DNA of 64,000 bases from positions 1-64,000 of the forward strand of contig CAJVPP010000006.1 of NCBI GenBank assembly GCA_910592005.1, in the 5' to 3' direction. A program made the position numbers and the translations under genes. Numbering within the stretch: position 1 is the first letter of the stretch; every line of letters begins with the position of its first letter. Below the pieces are notes generated by a model, which made no database searches, had not been told where the DNA came from, and was given only the letters and a program-made list of their open reading frames with translations. Shown here piece by piece: positions 1 to 11,347 of this stretch. Source of the stretch: Funneliformis mosseae (lineage: Eukaryota > Glomeromycota > Glomeromycetes > Glomerales > Glomeraceae).

Positions 1-2
1 TC

Positions 3-388
3 GTTAATATTATTGATGATGTTAAAAATATCATAAATAATTCATCAGAGGGCAATGATGCAATTTTATATAATAATAGAGCAAATTGGAATTGGTACAA
101 TTTCAGCGAATTTTTTAAGAAATATTTTACACCTCTTTTCAATATAAAGCAATACTATCATTTTCGTTTTAGTTCTAATGATATTGGTTAAGTATATGTA
201 TCAAAAGAATTTAGTGGAGATGAGTCTTGTTTTAAATTATTAAATAGCGATAATTTTGATAAAAATGGTAATCTCAATTTAATTGATACTATATTATTAA
301 CGAAAGAATAGCAAAATTACTTATATTTAAAAATTCGCTAATATGTTGATGAGTCCTATAAAGATGTTTATTATGCAAAACCAAATTA
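3..388 (+). pseudogene. Decayed coding fragment, unknown family
   Basis: One frame (codons starting at position 3) reads as ordinary protein rich in Asn, Phe, Tyr and Lys, including NWNWYNFSEFFKKYF. It is broken by stops TAA at 189, TAG at 309 and TAA at 339. The text on both sides of each stop stays protein-like, so this is a decayed gene rather than chance. All three stops are single C-to-T changes from Gln codons (CAA or CAG). The left end is outside the window. I do not recognise the family well enough to name it; it resembles lineage-specific multicopy proteins. Confidence 0.5.
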
Positions 389-663
389 ATTATAATTTAA
401 AAAAATAAATAAAAATTTTAATTTAAATGTCAAAACTTTCAGTTAATTTTTTGTGAAATTGGTAAAATATTTTCATCAATCATAATACTCTGATATCAAG
501 CTCATTACATAATGATAAAAAAATATGGTTCATATAAATCCTTTATAAAAAAGAAGTTCAGTTTGTTTCTAAAACATGAGATAATTAAATAATTTGCTTC
601 CTAATTATTATCTAAATAACCTAACATTCCTATAAATAAGAAAAAAAATATTAGAAATGCTTA

Positions 664-1326
664 ATTAAAAAAAATAAAAAAGCATCCAGTTCATTCCAAT
701 TATCTTTAAAGTTCAGTTATCCAAAAAAAGTCAACCCTACAAATAGTTAGAGAAGTTAGAGTTAGAAATGATTTTTTAATTAAAAAAATTAAAAAATAGC
801 AATACTTTCCCATTTACCTAGCCGGCATTCCTGAAAAATAAACTCTTCTTTAAAAAATTGCTTGAGACTGTAATTCAAAAAATAAAAGAATATTATTTAA
901 TATTCTTAAAAGTCAAATTTAAAGCAAAAAGAAATAAAAGATTTTACCTAACCTTTTTCAAACTGAAATGGAACTCGTATCTAAGTAAAATTAAAAAAAA
1001 ATAAAAAAGCATCCATTTCCTTCCAATTACCTTTAAAGTCCAGTTATCCAAAAAAAGTCAAACCTACAAATAGTTAGAAAAGTTAGAGTTAGAAATGATT
1101 TTTTAATTAAAAAAATTAAAAATAGCAACACCCTCCTCCCATTTATCTAGCCGGCATTCCTGAAAAACAAACTCCTTTAAAAAATTGCTAGGACTGTGAT
1201 TCAAGAAATAAAAGAATATTATTTTAATATTTTTAAAAGTCAAATCCAAAACAAAAATAAATAAAAAAAAGATCTTACCTAGCCTTTTCCAAGCCGAAAT
1301 GGAGTTCGTTCCTAAGTAGAATTAAA
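664..1326. repeat. Tandem direct repeat, two copies of about 327 bp
   Basis: Copy 1 runs about 664-990 and copy 2 about 991-1326. Shared anchors are offset by 327 bp: GCATCCA at 682 and 1009, then TAGCCGGCATTCCTGAAAAA-like and TCTAAGTA/CCTAAGTA segments near each end. The copies differ at scattered positions, so the duplication is not recent. Contains no long open frame. The repeat is less AT-rich than the surrounding sequence. Confidence 0.85.
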
Positions 1327-1961
1327 AAATTTTTTCTTTATTTAGGGTTCAACGAACATCATATTATAAGTGCCAATCATTTCTAAATCTATTTTTAGAT
1401 TTAAAGTTGAATGCTACACAAATTTTCAAACTCAAATTGATCATTCCAGTAATAAGGTAATATACTATAAAAATTTAACCAAATAAAGTTTATATATTAC
1501 ACATTAATATAAAGCAAAAATCTCGATTTTGATCAGAAGGCTGAAAACCTCATTTTCCTAGCAAAGAACTCATATTTGACTCTTTGAATCAAAACTTAAT
1601 GAATGCACTCGAGCATAAGTAGAAGCCTTTGTGAAAAGCTTTTACGTTAGTTTTCATTTTTTTCTTAGTTTATCATAAGTTGTTAAGGTTCGTTTATTGT
1701 TTATTATTTTTTATTTTTTTTGATAAATTTTATAAGTAATTTTTTTATGATCTAGATATTCCTGAAGTGTTTGGGTATTATTGATTTTAAAAACGTATGA
1801 TACAATTTTTTCTCCTTGAGCTTTTTTTAGAATATTTCTAATAGTGTTGTAATTCTTTGGTTCTATGGTGGATTTAATGTAAATTAATTTCATATATATT
1901 ATTTTTATATAGAGATAGTCCTATATTAATCCTATTATAATTTATATTCATCACATTCTGG
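1327..1961. other. Non-coding stretch
   Basis: AT-rich sequence after the tandem repeat. A 60-residue open frame on the minus strand (1711-1893) is Ile/Lys/Tyr-rich and looks like chance. No RNA gene or recognisable element seen. Confidence 0.5.
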
Positions 1962-2110
1962 TATGATAAAGTGAACATTAAAATTAATAAATCCACAAGT
2001 TATGAATGGACACTATTATTACTTTTCAACTATCATCAGTTACACTGATCAACTTTACATCATAATCAGCCTTTCATTTATATTATATAACAGAATGTTC
2101 ACTTTGTCTA
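1962..2110. mobile_element. Candidate short TIR element (MITE-like)
   Basis: AAAGTGAACATT at 1968-1979 is matched by its inverted copy AATGTTCACTTT near 2094-2105. TA dinucleotides lie just outside both ends. Length about 150 bp with no coding capacity. This fits a mariner-type MITE, but only about 13 bp of terminal match is visible. Confidence 0.4.
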
Positions 2111-3865
2111 GTTTTGTTACAGCATGTCCTATTTCTAAAATATTATTTATAATAGAAAATTTTAGAACTAGATTATCATTTTAACTAATTTTTATAATTA
2201 ATTTATTTTTATTTTATTTTGATTATAGATATTATATAAATAAGTTGAAATTAGTTTTATTTTTATAAATCAATTTTAATATTTTTTAATTTAAGACTTA
2301 GATTTAAATTAAATTTAAATAAAACTGATTAAATTAAAAATTTAGTTATAATAAATCTGAAAAAACTAAATTGTAATAAATTTTATAATATAATATAATG
2401 TTAAAAAAAATAATGTTTTCTTTGATTTTTTTTAATTTTTATTTAATTATATATTTAAATAATAGATAAAAAATTAAAATAAAACATGATTTATTAAATC
2501 TGAAGATAATTAAATAGTTTTGTTAAAAGATATATAATTATTTACATCAAAAAATAATATTTTACTAAATATAGAAGTTATAAAAATAGATATTTTTTAT
2601 AATATTAAGATAAATATAAAAGTTGCTTTTATTTATATTTTATTACTTTAAAAAATATTATATTAATTTCTAAAGTTTTAATTAAATTTAAATGAAAAAT
2701 TTATTAGAATTATAAAAAATAATACAATAAAAGAATAGTATCAAAAAATATACAAATATACAAATTTAATTTTCATTATATAAAATTTTTTAAAATATTT
2801 AATCTTATATTATTAATAAATCTAATATAAAAGTTTACTAGAAAAATCAAATTCTGAGAATTTTTTAATAAAATTTTGATATTTATTACACTTTGATTTT
2901 TGGTATTATTAGATTAAATGTTATAAAATCTTAATTTTAGTTAAAAATTTTTAGAATCTGATTTTTTAGCAAACTTTTCATATATAATATAAATCATAAT
3001 TTTAGTTAAAATGATAATAAATTAATAGATTTAACAATTATATATTTAATTAGTAAACTTTCAATTTTATTAAATTCAAATTTTTATAATTAATTAAATT
3101 TATTAAATCTAGTTTTTAAATCTGAAAAATTAGATTCAATTTTATATTGTAATTAGTTCAAACTGAATTTAAATTAAATTATATTAACTAATTCTAACCT
3201 TTAATATAAGCTAAAGTTTTTATATTTAAAAAAAAAAGAATAAATAAATTAAAAGATAATTTAATGATTTTTTATTATTCAATATATCTTTAAATAGTAA
3301 TGAGAAAATTTCTCAAATATTATTTAACAAATTCTTGAAAAAAAAAAGTATTATTAAACTTTTTCTATCTTAAGAAGTATATTATATTAGCCTTTTATTC
3401 TTTTATATTTAGTGATTAAATTGATAAAATTTTAGTAATATTAGTTAAACTATAGGGTATTTTTTTATTATTTGACTTATAATTAGATTTGTAATAATTA
3501 TAATTATCTAATTATAAATCAGATTTATTATTAGTTTAATTGTTTAAGTTATTTAAATATTTATTAGATTTAGTACTATTATAATAGGTGAGAAAATTAG
3601 TTTTATAATTTTGATTAAAAATAGTTAAGATATGTATGTTATTAGTTCAAAAAGATATAATATTTTTAAAATATCTAAAGAATATAAAAAGAAATAATAG
3701 TGAACTAAACAGTAAATAATAAAAAAAATCATTTAAATGTATTTAGAAATATATTTTTTTCTTTAAAATCTTTATATAAAAATATGAAAGAAGAGTATTC
3801 TATTATTACTAGTTTTAAAAAACTATTTTTAGGAATATAATAGATTATTTTTTAAAAACTCATTA
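2111..3865. other. AT-rich gene-free block with one MITE
   Basis: Almost pure A/T sequence with no convincing open frames. It holds the family-A MITE copy at 2827-2983 (listed separately). Nothing else recognised. Confidence 0.6.
2827..2983. mobile_element. MITE family A, copy 1 (decayed)
   Basis: Left end AAAAGTTTACTAGAAAAATC and the inverted right end (reverse complement AAAAGTTTGCTAAAAAATC) form terminal inverted repeats of about 40 bp. The inner text, including a GATTTTTGGTATTATTAGAT-like stretch, matches the copies at 30238 and 31388. About 157 bp, the same length as copy 2. Confidence 0.7.
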
Positions 3866-3867
3866 TA

Positions 3868-4602
3868 TAGTAGCTACTAAAAGAAATGCAAGTATGATTG
3901 GTTACCTTTAAACGGCTATAACTCATTAATCACAAACGCTAAAAATATGATCTTGTACTTGTTTTAAAGCTCAAATCTTGAAGGATATCCTGGCGAAATT
4001 TAGTATCAAGTTAATAATTCCAATTTTGAGTAACTTAGTGATCTACATCAAAATTTATTACATAGTAAAGTTCAGATATAGAAAAAATTTTTAAGCATAC
4101 TAGCTATCATAAAACTGACACTAGATTCAGTATGATGATTCTAACAAGCTAAATTTCGTGGAAATCAGATCAGCTAATCAGGAGTTATCACACAGCAAAG
4201 ATTGGCAAATCATTATATAAAAGGGGTTTGGCTACTTTTTTTATAATAATTTGCCAATCTTTACTGCGCGATAACTCCTGATCAGCTAGTCCGATTTCTA
4301 CAAAATATAGCTTGTTAGAATCGTCGCCTCAAGGTGAATCGGAATCCAGTATCAGTTTTATAGTAGCTAGTATGCTTAAAAATTTTATCTATATCCGAAC
4401 TTTACTATGTAATAAATTTTGATGTAGATCACTAAGTTACTCAAAATTAGAATTATTAACTTGATACTAGATTTCGTCATGATATCCTTTAATATTTGGG
4501 CTTTAAAACAAGTACAAGATCATATTTCTAGCATTTGTAGTTGATGAGTTATAGCTGTTCAAAGATAACTAATCACACTTGCGTTTCTTTTGGTAGCCAC
4601 TG
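3868..4602. mobile_element. Fold-back element (long-arm MITE) with TA target duplication
   Basis: A near-perfect 735-bp palindrome. The left arm runs 3868-4219 and the right arm about 4241-4602, separated by a spacer of only about 21 bp. The ends read CAGTGGCTACCAAAAG (right, reverse complement) and TAGTAGCTACTAAAAG (left). TA lies directly outside each end (3866-3867 and 4603-4604), the target duplication of Tc1/mariner-type transposases. No coding capacity. A transcript would fold into a stem of about 350 bp. Confidence 0.88.
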
Positions 4603-4604
4603 TA

Positions 4605-6122
4605 TTTAATCAGAACTACATCAAATAGTTGAATATTGGAAATATAATATAAATATAATAAAAATATAATAGAAATATAATAGAAAAAAATGGAAAATAA
4701 TAGAAATATAACGAGAGTATAACAAATATAAAATAATACACTTATAATATATATGTAACTTTAAAATATAATAGTTTACCATCTAGCTGATCTTTGATAA
4801 TTAATATAATAACCATTTTCGATTATGCTAAATTCTTGACCTATTTCATTTTTTGAATAGATTACATCTCTTTAATACCAAATTTGATATTTAAAAGATT
4901 ACAGAGGATTATTAATAAAAGAATCACAATGACGAATTTAAAATAAGATAAATTATTAATATTGTAAGAATTAAAAAAACAAACTAAAATTAAGTCTAAC
5001 AATCAATATATAAGATTATAAAATTATATAATTAAGTTATGAAATAGTTTGGTAATTAGATTATGAAATGATAATATTAACATTATAATACATAAATATG
5101 AATAGTCAAGAAAGAACTAAAGAAATAGCTAGTATGCTAAAAAGGATAACTAACAATAAAATAATAAGAACATAAGAAGAGTATATATGCTTTACTTAAG
5201 TTATATCAGTCATACTAATCTAAGTGATATATTATGCTTTAATATAATTATATTAAAGTGTAATATATCATTATAAATTATATATTTATTATTAAATATT
5301 AAGCAAAATTAAATTATTTATTTATAATAAATACTTTTATTTATTTTTAAATTTGAAATAATATAAGTATTGTTATTATATAAATGTTTTTAATTAATAT
5401 ATTGATAAATTGTTATTCTATTAAGATAAATTAAATAATACCATTTTTAATGAAAAGTGATTGACAATGACTAACCCCTTATTTTTTGAAAGAATAAAAA
5501 AAGGAATTTAAAGTAAGGGAGGTATTAATATTGTTAACCAACAATGTAATGAATTTTTTTCTGGAACGTTACAAACATTGATCTCCACCCAAAATCTTCA
5601 TCAACTTTCATAATTGGAGATTTAAAAATGTGACATCAGAAGTGTGTTTACTATATATTTATTTGTGGGATGGGAACATTCTTCATAGAATAATTTCATT
5701 CAGTAATGTTGACGCCGCAAAAAGGCGTTCGTAACCTGTATGAAAATTTATAATATACGCAGCATCATGCATCAATATAAATATGAACGCATGGGATTTA
5801 CGGGAATACTCGTAAAAAGTGTTAAAGTTGTGTAACATCCTGTGAGTTTAAGTATATCTAATCTAAATGAAGTAATACAAAAAAACTCCATAAACCAACA
5901 AGAATAAGAATAATATACCCCAACTTCTTTTCATATTGTTTGTGCAAAAAAAACCTGTAATTAAAAGTACATTTGTATAAAATTATCACGTAATAATATG
6001 CTCTAGTATTTTTCTCTCTCCAAGAAATATTTTCAGTATTTGTTTTTTGAAAGTGATATTTAAATATAAAAAAGTTTTCTCACATTATATCTTATTTGGT
6101 ACAAGAAATAACACTTGTAATA
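4605..6122. other. Intergenic region and upstream region of the Ser/Pro-rich gene
   Basis: AT-rich to about 5440, then more mixed sequence up to the start codon at 6123. No open frames, RNA genes or repeats recognised. The last several hundred bases presumably contain the promoter; no clear TATA box or other site can be assigned. Confidence 0.4.
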
Positions 6123-7106
6123 ATGACAAACCAAAATCACGAATTAATGGTTGTGAATGTCGAAGGTGAAGTGACAGCTGGAAACGGAAAGCAATATGAA
6201 ACAACCTTGTCTCCTCAACCGTCTAGCAATGAACCTAAGGAGCAAGACTCTGTAAGCGAAAGTTACGAAATAAGTGATGATAAAAAATCGGTCATTACAC
6301 CACAATGTAGTATCTGGAAAATTAATGACAATTTAGAAATAAAAAATAAACGAAAATCCGAAATTCCTCACAACCTTGACTTACCCCCAACTCCTACTTT
6401 CGCACCTTCTTCCTATTGTGACAATAACTCTCCAACTTCCTCACCATGTTTTTCGTCATATTTTGATATTTATCAAACAACATTTGATACATCTATTTCC
6501 TGTTCCGAGGGTAATTTACCTACTGATTCGCCCGACACGCCACCTTTATCTCCACCAGGATCACCTTTAATCGTTGAATCATCTTGTTCACCAAAGTCTC
6601 CTGATTCCGTGCTTAATTCCCCATCACTTCCTTTACTTCCTTTACTTAGTAATTTAGAACAACGCCACGTAGAAAATCGTCCCCGAAGAGTTTCTTTCAA
6701 TAAAACTGTAACATTTATACCTCATATCCCACCTCCACCAAACAAAATTCGAAAAAAGCTCACTAGAGAGGCAAGTTTGAGACAAAAAGATCTGGTTGTC
6801 AAAGTTGAAGATTTGGGTAAAGTTAGGTTAGATGGTAAAAATGGTCGTGTAATTAAAATTGTACCTAATGTTTTTCCAGGACCTTTGAATGGAGAATATG
6901 GACAATGTGGTGTCATGTTAAAAGATGTTGATGTTTCAATGGAAATTTCTTCACCGAACACTTCAAAAAACTGTGACAGCAATGAAGATGAAGATGAAGA
7001 TGAAGAAGATGTATTATACATTACGGCTGTACCAATTGTCGAAAAAGATAAAAAGTTGCGTCTTGGAAAACATTTCAAACGATATTATAATAAATTAGTT
7101 CAATAA
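6123..7106 (+). CDS. Unknown Ser/Pro-rich protein with PP1-docking-like RVSF motif
   Basis: Single-exon 327-residue protein of unknown function. The first ATG of the frame is at 6123; the frame is open further upstream but has no ATG. The N-terminal two thirds is rich in Ser, Pro and Thr, with repeated SP and TP sites (for example PDTPPLSPPGSPL) typical of disordered, proline-directed-kinase substrates. RRVSFNKTVTF around residues 188-198 contains RVSF, which matches the RVxF docking motif of protein phosphatase 1. A basic stretch follows, then an acidic run (EDEDEDEEDV) and a basic C-terminus (KHFKRYYNKLVQ). No enzymatic domain recognised. A role as a PP1-binding regulatory protein is inference from the motif only. 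Confidence 0.75.
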   Translation: MTNQNHELMVVNVEGEVTAGNGKQYETTLSPQPSSNEPKEQDSVSESYEISDDKKSVITPQCSIWKINDNLEIKNKRKSEIPHNLDLPPTPTFAPSSYCDNNSPTSSPCFSSYFDIYQTTFDTSISCSEGNLPTDSPDTPPLSPPGSPLIVESSCSPKSPDSVLNSPSLPLLPLLSNLEQRHVENRPRRVSFNKTVTFIPHIPPPPNKIRKKLTREASLRQKDLVVKVEDLGKVRLDGKNGRVIKIVPNVFPGPLNGEYGQCGVMLKDVDVSMEISSPNTSKNCDSNEDEDEDEEDVLYITAVPIVEKDKKLRLGKHFKRYYNKLVQ

Positions 7107-7601
7107 AAGTTAGATTATTTATTATGACATTAACTTTCATATAATTAATTATTAGATTATAAGTATAATCTTGGCATTAGCATTGCATTGGCATTCTTTT
7201 TCTCCTTTTTTTTTAAAAAAAATGGAGAGAGACATTATTGAAAAAAGGAAGAATTAAAAAATCCAGCTATTTCTCAGAAATTTTTAAAACATATTATTAT
7301 TATAATTATTATTATTATATTTATTTTCTTAAGGCGAAGATGTACGCGATATTTACAGAATCCACTATTTTTTTTTTTTTTTTTTTGTACATATGTTCAC
7401 TCGGATTTTCACATTCTTTTTATTCTTTTCCCAAATCCTTTGTATATTTCGGTGTATAATAAGTTTCATTCTTTAGCTACTCCAAAACAAAAAAAAGTAA
7501 ATAAAAATAAATAAATAAATAAATGAATATTATGCATCTTTCAGTATTTTCAGTATAAATATATTTTTTTATTGTTTACTCCTTGTTTCCGCAAACGTTT
7601 C
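7107..7601. other. Intergenic space between convergent genes
   Basis: 3' flanks of the Ser/Pro-rich gene (+) and uS4m (-). Contains homopolymer T runs and short A/T tracts near 7280-7390. No gene seen. Confidence 0.6.
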
Positions 7602-8443
7602 TTAATCAATCCTAAATTTTTCTTCAATAGGAATCAAACGACGTGTTCTTTTACTCGTCTTTTTCTTTATCCTTTCCGCATAAAACTCATAAGCTAAGGA
7701 ATGAGTTTCTGGTGGAAAAGGTGAAGGAATCTCACTTCTTCCGGGTCTAGAAACTGGATCTCTTAAAAATACGACAGAACAATTATTAAAATTGACTTCT
7801 AGATATTCTGGAATAAATAAGAAAGGTTGCATGAATGGTATTGGCTTGAATGTAAAACCCTTTGGTGTAATCGGATCAATGAGGAAAGGTATAGCATGCG
7901 GATTAACACTGATAACATCACCATCTTTAGCTAGATATGATGGAGAAGAAATCTATAAAAATAAAAAAATTTTTTTTTTTTTTTTTTTTTGAAATTTCTA
8001 ATTGATCATTTTAGTTAAAAACTATTATACCTAAAAATTAATTTCTAAATTACCTTTTTGCCATTTACATTAACTTTTCCGTGAACGACCATTTGTCTAG
8101 CCGCCCAAATACTACTAGCAAAACAACTTCTAAATACAATAAAATCCAATCTCCTTTCCAGACTAGCATAAGTTAAAACTGAAACCGGAGGATGTTTCGC
8201 TTCCTCTTTACCGCTTAAACTCGTAGATAATTTTGGTTCAAATAATCTACGAAATTGTCGTTCATTTAGTTGAGCTCCATGATAAGCTCTTGTATCCTTT
8301 TTTGCTTGCCATTTTTGTTGAAATAAAGTACGATTTTGTAATCTTGGTGGATAATTGCCACGTTGATGAATAATGAATAAATTTTTTTTGGACCATGACA
8401 TTCGAATTAGACCTCGTGAAAAACTATCTTTGGGTTTACGCAT
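7602..8443 (-). CDS. NAM9: Mitochondrial small-subunit ribosomal protein uS4m (Nam9 family)
   Basis: Component of the mitochondrial small ribosomal subunit; S4-family proteins bind rRNA early in assembly. Two exons, 8054-8443 and 7602-7952, are joined across a 101-bp GT-AG intron and give 246 residues. The S4 RNA-binding fold spans about residues 97-160: [21 protein letters not shown], then [11 protein letters not shown], and after the intron [12 protein letters not shown], the classic S4 pattern. The N-terminal basic region ([16 protein letters not shown]) fits the start of fungal uS4m. The protein is shorter than yeast Nam9, which carries extra extensions. A palindromic GTCACGTGAC lies about 60 bp upstream of the start. 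The yeast symbol is assigned by family only. Confidence 0.9.
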
Positions 8444-8966
8444 AATTAGATTATCAAAAAAATAAAAAAAAAATTTTTTTGCCTATATTCAGAAGTTGTA
8501 GCTGTCACGTGACTTCCAGTAAATCTCAAAATATTGATTCGAGCCTTTTTTTTTTTTTTTTTTTTATATTCACTCTTTAATAAAAAAAAATAAATAAATA
8601 AAACTTGTGATATTGAGATATATGTATTTTCATATATTTTTTGATAAAGTAATTTTTCAAAACTCTGTAAATCCCGTGATCATACAAACAGAAATAAAAT
8701 TATAAAAATTAGCTTTTTTTAGTATCAAGTACTTTCCGTATATCGCCATTACCATGACTGAAAAATTAATGGAATGAAATATTAATCATTAATATCCCCG
8801 TTTTACTAATTGTTCGCCCACCTGAAATCGTACTGGTAATTTTATAACGATGAATTAATTTAACTCAAAATTGATAAATAATTGATATTTTTAGAATATA
8901 ATTTACTAATAAATTATTAAAGACTAAATGTAAAAGATATTAATAACTATTAATGGTTAAAAAAGC
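8444..8966. other. Intergenic region upstream of uS4m
   Basis: Holds the uS4m promoter side with CACGTG at 8506-8511 and homopolymer runs. No gene seen. Confidence 0.5.
8504..8513. promoter_or_regulatory. Palindromic E-box, upstream of uS4m
   Basis: GTCACGTGAC, a perfect 10-bp palindrome about 60 bp upstream of the uS4m start. It matches the core bound by bHLH factors such as yeast Cbf1. Similar CACGTG cores precede several other genes here. Confidence 0.45.
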
Positions 8967-9175
8967 CTAGTTAAAAACATCTTGAAAACGGGCATTCACT
9001 AAATATTGGTTATTGTTATTATTAGGACGTAAATAATGATTTATATAATTTGAGGAATTTTGTAAAGGATGCATATTATAATTTCGAATTTGTTGCTTGA
9101 TCCATTAATTTCTTGTTTTTGAATTTTAAAATCTTGATGTAAGTTTGTAGATAATTTGGTATTTATATCATTGCT
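8967..9175 (-). pseudogene. Orphan Asn/Gln-rich exon-like fragment
   Basis: On the minus strand from 9175, after a CAG acceptor-like site, a frame reads SNDINTKLSTNLHQDFKI and continues to about 9090. A frame offset by one base then reads NYNMHPLQNSSNYINHYL and continues to VNARFQDVFN and a TAG at 8967. Two protein-like stretches in adjacent frames suggest either a frameshifted gene remnant or a missed intron. No upstream exon with a start codon is visible before the mL44 stop at 9410. Family unknown. Confidence 0.35.
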
Positions 9176-9409
9176 CTGTATTTTGTTATTTTGATAAAAT
9201 AAAAAATTTTTTTAAATTTCTATATTTTTAGAGGTTTTAGATGTTAAATATGGATTATGGATTATGGATTATTTAGAAGCTTAGGGCAATATTAAATTGT
9301 GTAAATTTTTTATAGTGAAGGAAAAAAAAATGATTACTGAGAAAATTTATTTTATTATCACGGGAGTTAAAAAAACCATGAAATATATTAGTCATTAAAT
9401 GACACTCAA

Positions 9410-10811
9410 TTAGATTTTTGCTGGCGTATCACCAACTTTTGTAGGTATATAACTCATTTGTTTTTGATATGTATCGATAGTAGATGGTAACGTAAAATCT
9501 TTAATTTCTTTAAAATAATGATTTAATAAAGCATTCTTTGCTGCCTATATGAACCGTGAAAAAAAAATTCAATTAAAAATTTTTACACAGTGATTTTATG
9601 GATAAAACTAGTAATAATTAATTACTCTGTGTTCAGCCATTTTAATGCTACTTCCAAAACCTTCAGCTAATTTTTCGGTACCTGAATATGTACCGATAAC
9701 GAAAATAGGTTCTTTTGTTTTACGACCGGCTTCATGTAATAATCTATAATATGTTGAAAAATGAATATATTATATTAAATACTCAATATAAAGGACCTAA
9801 CAATATAAGGAATATATAAATGCCTAGATATAGGTTGTTCCCGTTCAAGACGTTTCATCAGCGCAGATAAATGTCTCTTCGGTTCTTTAACATCATATAA
9901 TTTTTGAATGGCAAATTCTCTTGATAATAAGTGATCGTGAACAAATGTTTGTGCGGAATTTGGTCCCTAATAATAGAATAAAAATCAATTGATAATTTCA
10001 AATAAGATTGTACTGTTTTTACCGCTAACTTACCTTGTCCAAATACAATGCGCCAACAATAGCTTGTACGGCTTGTGCCACAACACGACCTATCGTATAA
10101 GTAACTTTCCGTGATTTATACGCAACTTGGGATTCATTTGTATCCGTAGATTCCGATTGTCCATCATTTTCAGGAGTGCTAAATACATCTGTCGACTAAA
10201 TGAACTTTAATTTGATAAAAAAAAAACAAAAACAAATCATACAGAGGATAAAAGGTCTGGCGAACCAACCTTGTTCCACCTCACAACATAATTTAATCCA
10301 ATCTCGTGACCAAGTGTCGCTAGTGTACTTCTCCCATTATAAACCTCCACCACATCTTTCAAATAATTTGTATGTAATAGTGGATACTTTATGTGAAAAT
10401 ATTCTGTAAGGAACAACTGTATTGCGCAATTCCCTAATTAAAAAATAAAATTATATTAATTTGTTGAATTTATTTCAGTACACAATTTCTAAAGATAAAT
10501 ATACCTAGTTCTTTAAAACTTTTGTTTGATGGTAAATTAGTATCTGTAAAACTTTTGTGCGTGACGGCTTGTAATAATATTTTTGGGTCAGAAAAATCAA
10601 GATGCATACGCGCCGCAAAAGCGTATAATGCTGGTGTTATTACATCTTTTTGATTATCGTTTTGTGTAATCTCCTCTTTTTGCTCTAATTCTTCATTATA
10701 TATCGTGCTAACATCTGAAAGAGAACGAGTTCTATCAAAATATATACGTTGTGAAAATAATGATAAAGTATTTCTATTGAAAATTGAGAATCTTTTAACC
10801 ATCGAAAACAT
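9410..10811 (-). CDS. MRPL3: Mitochondrial large-subunit ribosomal protein mL44 (MRPL3 type, RNase III-like)
   Basis: Structural protein of the mitochondrial large ribosomal subunit, built from a catalytically inert RNase III fold plus a double-stranded-RNA-binding domain. Six exons: 10505-10811, 10270-10433, 10034-10195, 9824-9966, 9626-9743 and 9410-9544. All phases close and give 342 residues. The RNase III-like part includes LYAFAARMHLDFSDPKILLQ, THKSFTDTNL and, across introns, YNGRSTLATLGHEIGLNYV and RVVAQAVQAIVGALYLD. The dsRBD-like end reads GTYSGTEKLAEGFGSSIKMA. An N-terminal basic, Ser-rich leader fits mitochondrial import. Exon 4 ends either at a GC donor (giving ...PIS-RLLHEAGR...) or at a GT donor 27 bp later (nine extra residues); the GC choice fits the family better. 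A CACGTG lies 186 bp upstream of the start. Confidence 0.93.
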
Positions 10812-11347
10812 TTTTTTTATTCAAAGATTGATTTTTTAAATATTTAATTAAATTATTTAACAGATTAACCATAACTTTTTGTAATAAAAAAAATTGATTA
10901 TTAAATCATTCTTTTTTTTTATTAACTAAAACATTTCAAACAGAAAAATTTTTTAAGGAAATGGTGAAAAAAAATTTCGAAGATAATCTAATCCTTCACG
11001 TGGTATTTTTTTATGATCGACCCATGTCGATTTTAGGGGGGAAAAATAAAAAACGAGTTCATGCTAATTCTGGCCTGGAAATCATATTTGGTAAAATTGA
11101 ATTATTGATTTTTTCCCATGCCTGCCTTTATACACTGTAAATTGATATTTTCTTGAGTGGTATTAAATCAACAATATTTTTTACTTTAAAGCTGACGTGT
11201 TATATAAATTATTATTATTATTATTTTTTTTTTTTAACAAATATTAATTGTTTTATTTTGATATTTAAAAAAAAAAAATTACTAATGGAAAAGTACATTT
11301 ATAAAAATAAGTAACATTACAAATCAAACTACTTTTTAAAATAAAAA
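10812..11347. other. Intergenic region between CUL4 and mL44
   Basis: Upstream side of mL44 and downstream side of CUL4. Contains CACGTG at 10997-11002 and a T run near 11225-11240. No gene seen. Confidence 0.5.
10997..11002. promoter_or_regulatory. E-box CACGTG upstream of mL44
   Basis: TTCACGTGGT, 186 bp upstream of the mL44 start codon. One of a set of CACGTG cores in promoters of this window. Confidence 0.4.

Noticed and set aside
2002..2184. 60-residue open frame
   Set aside because: It overlaps a TIR element and has no protein-like pattern.
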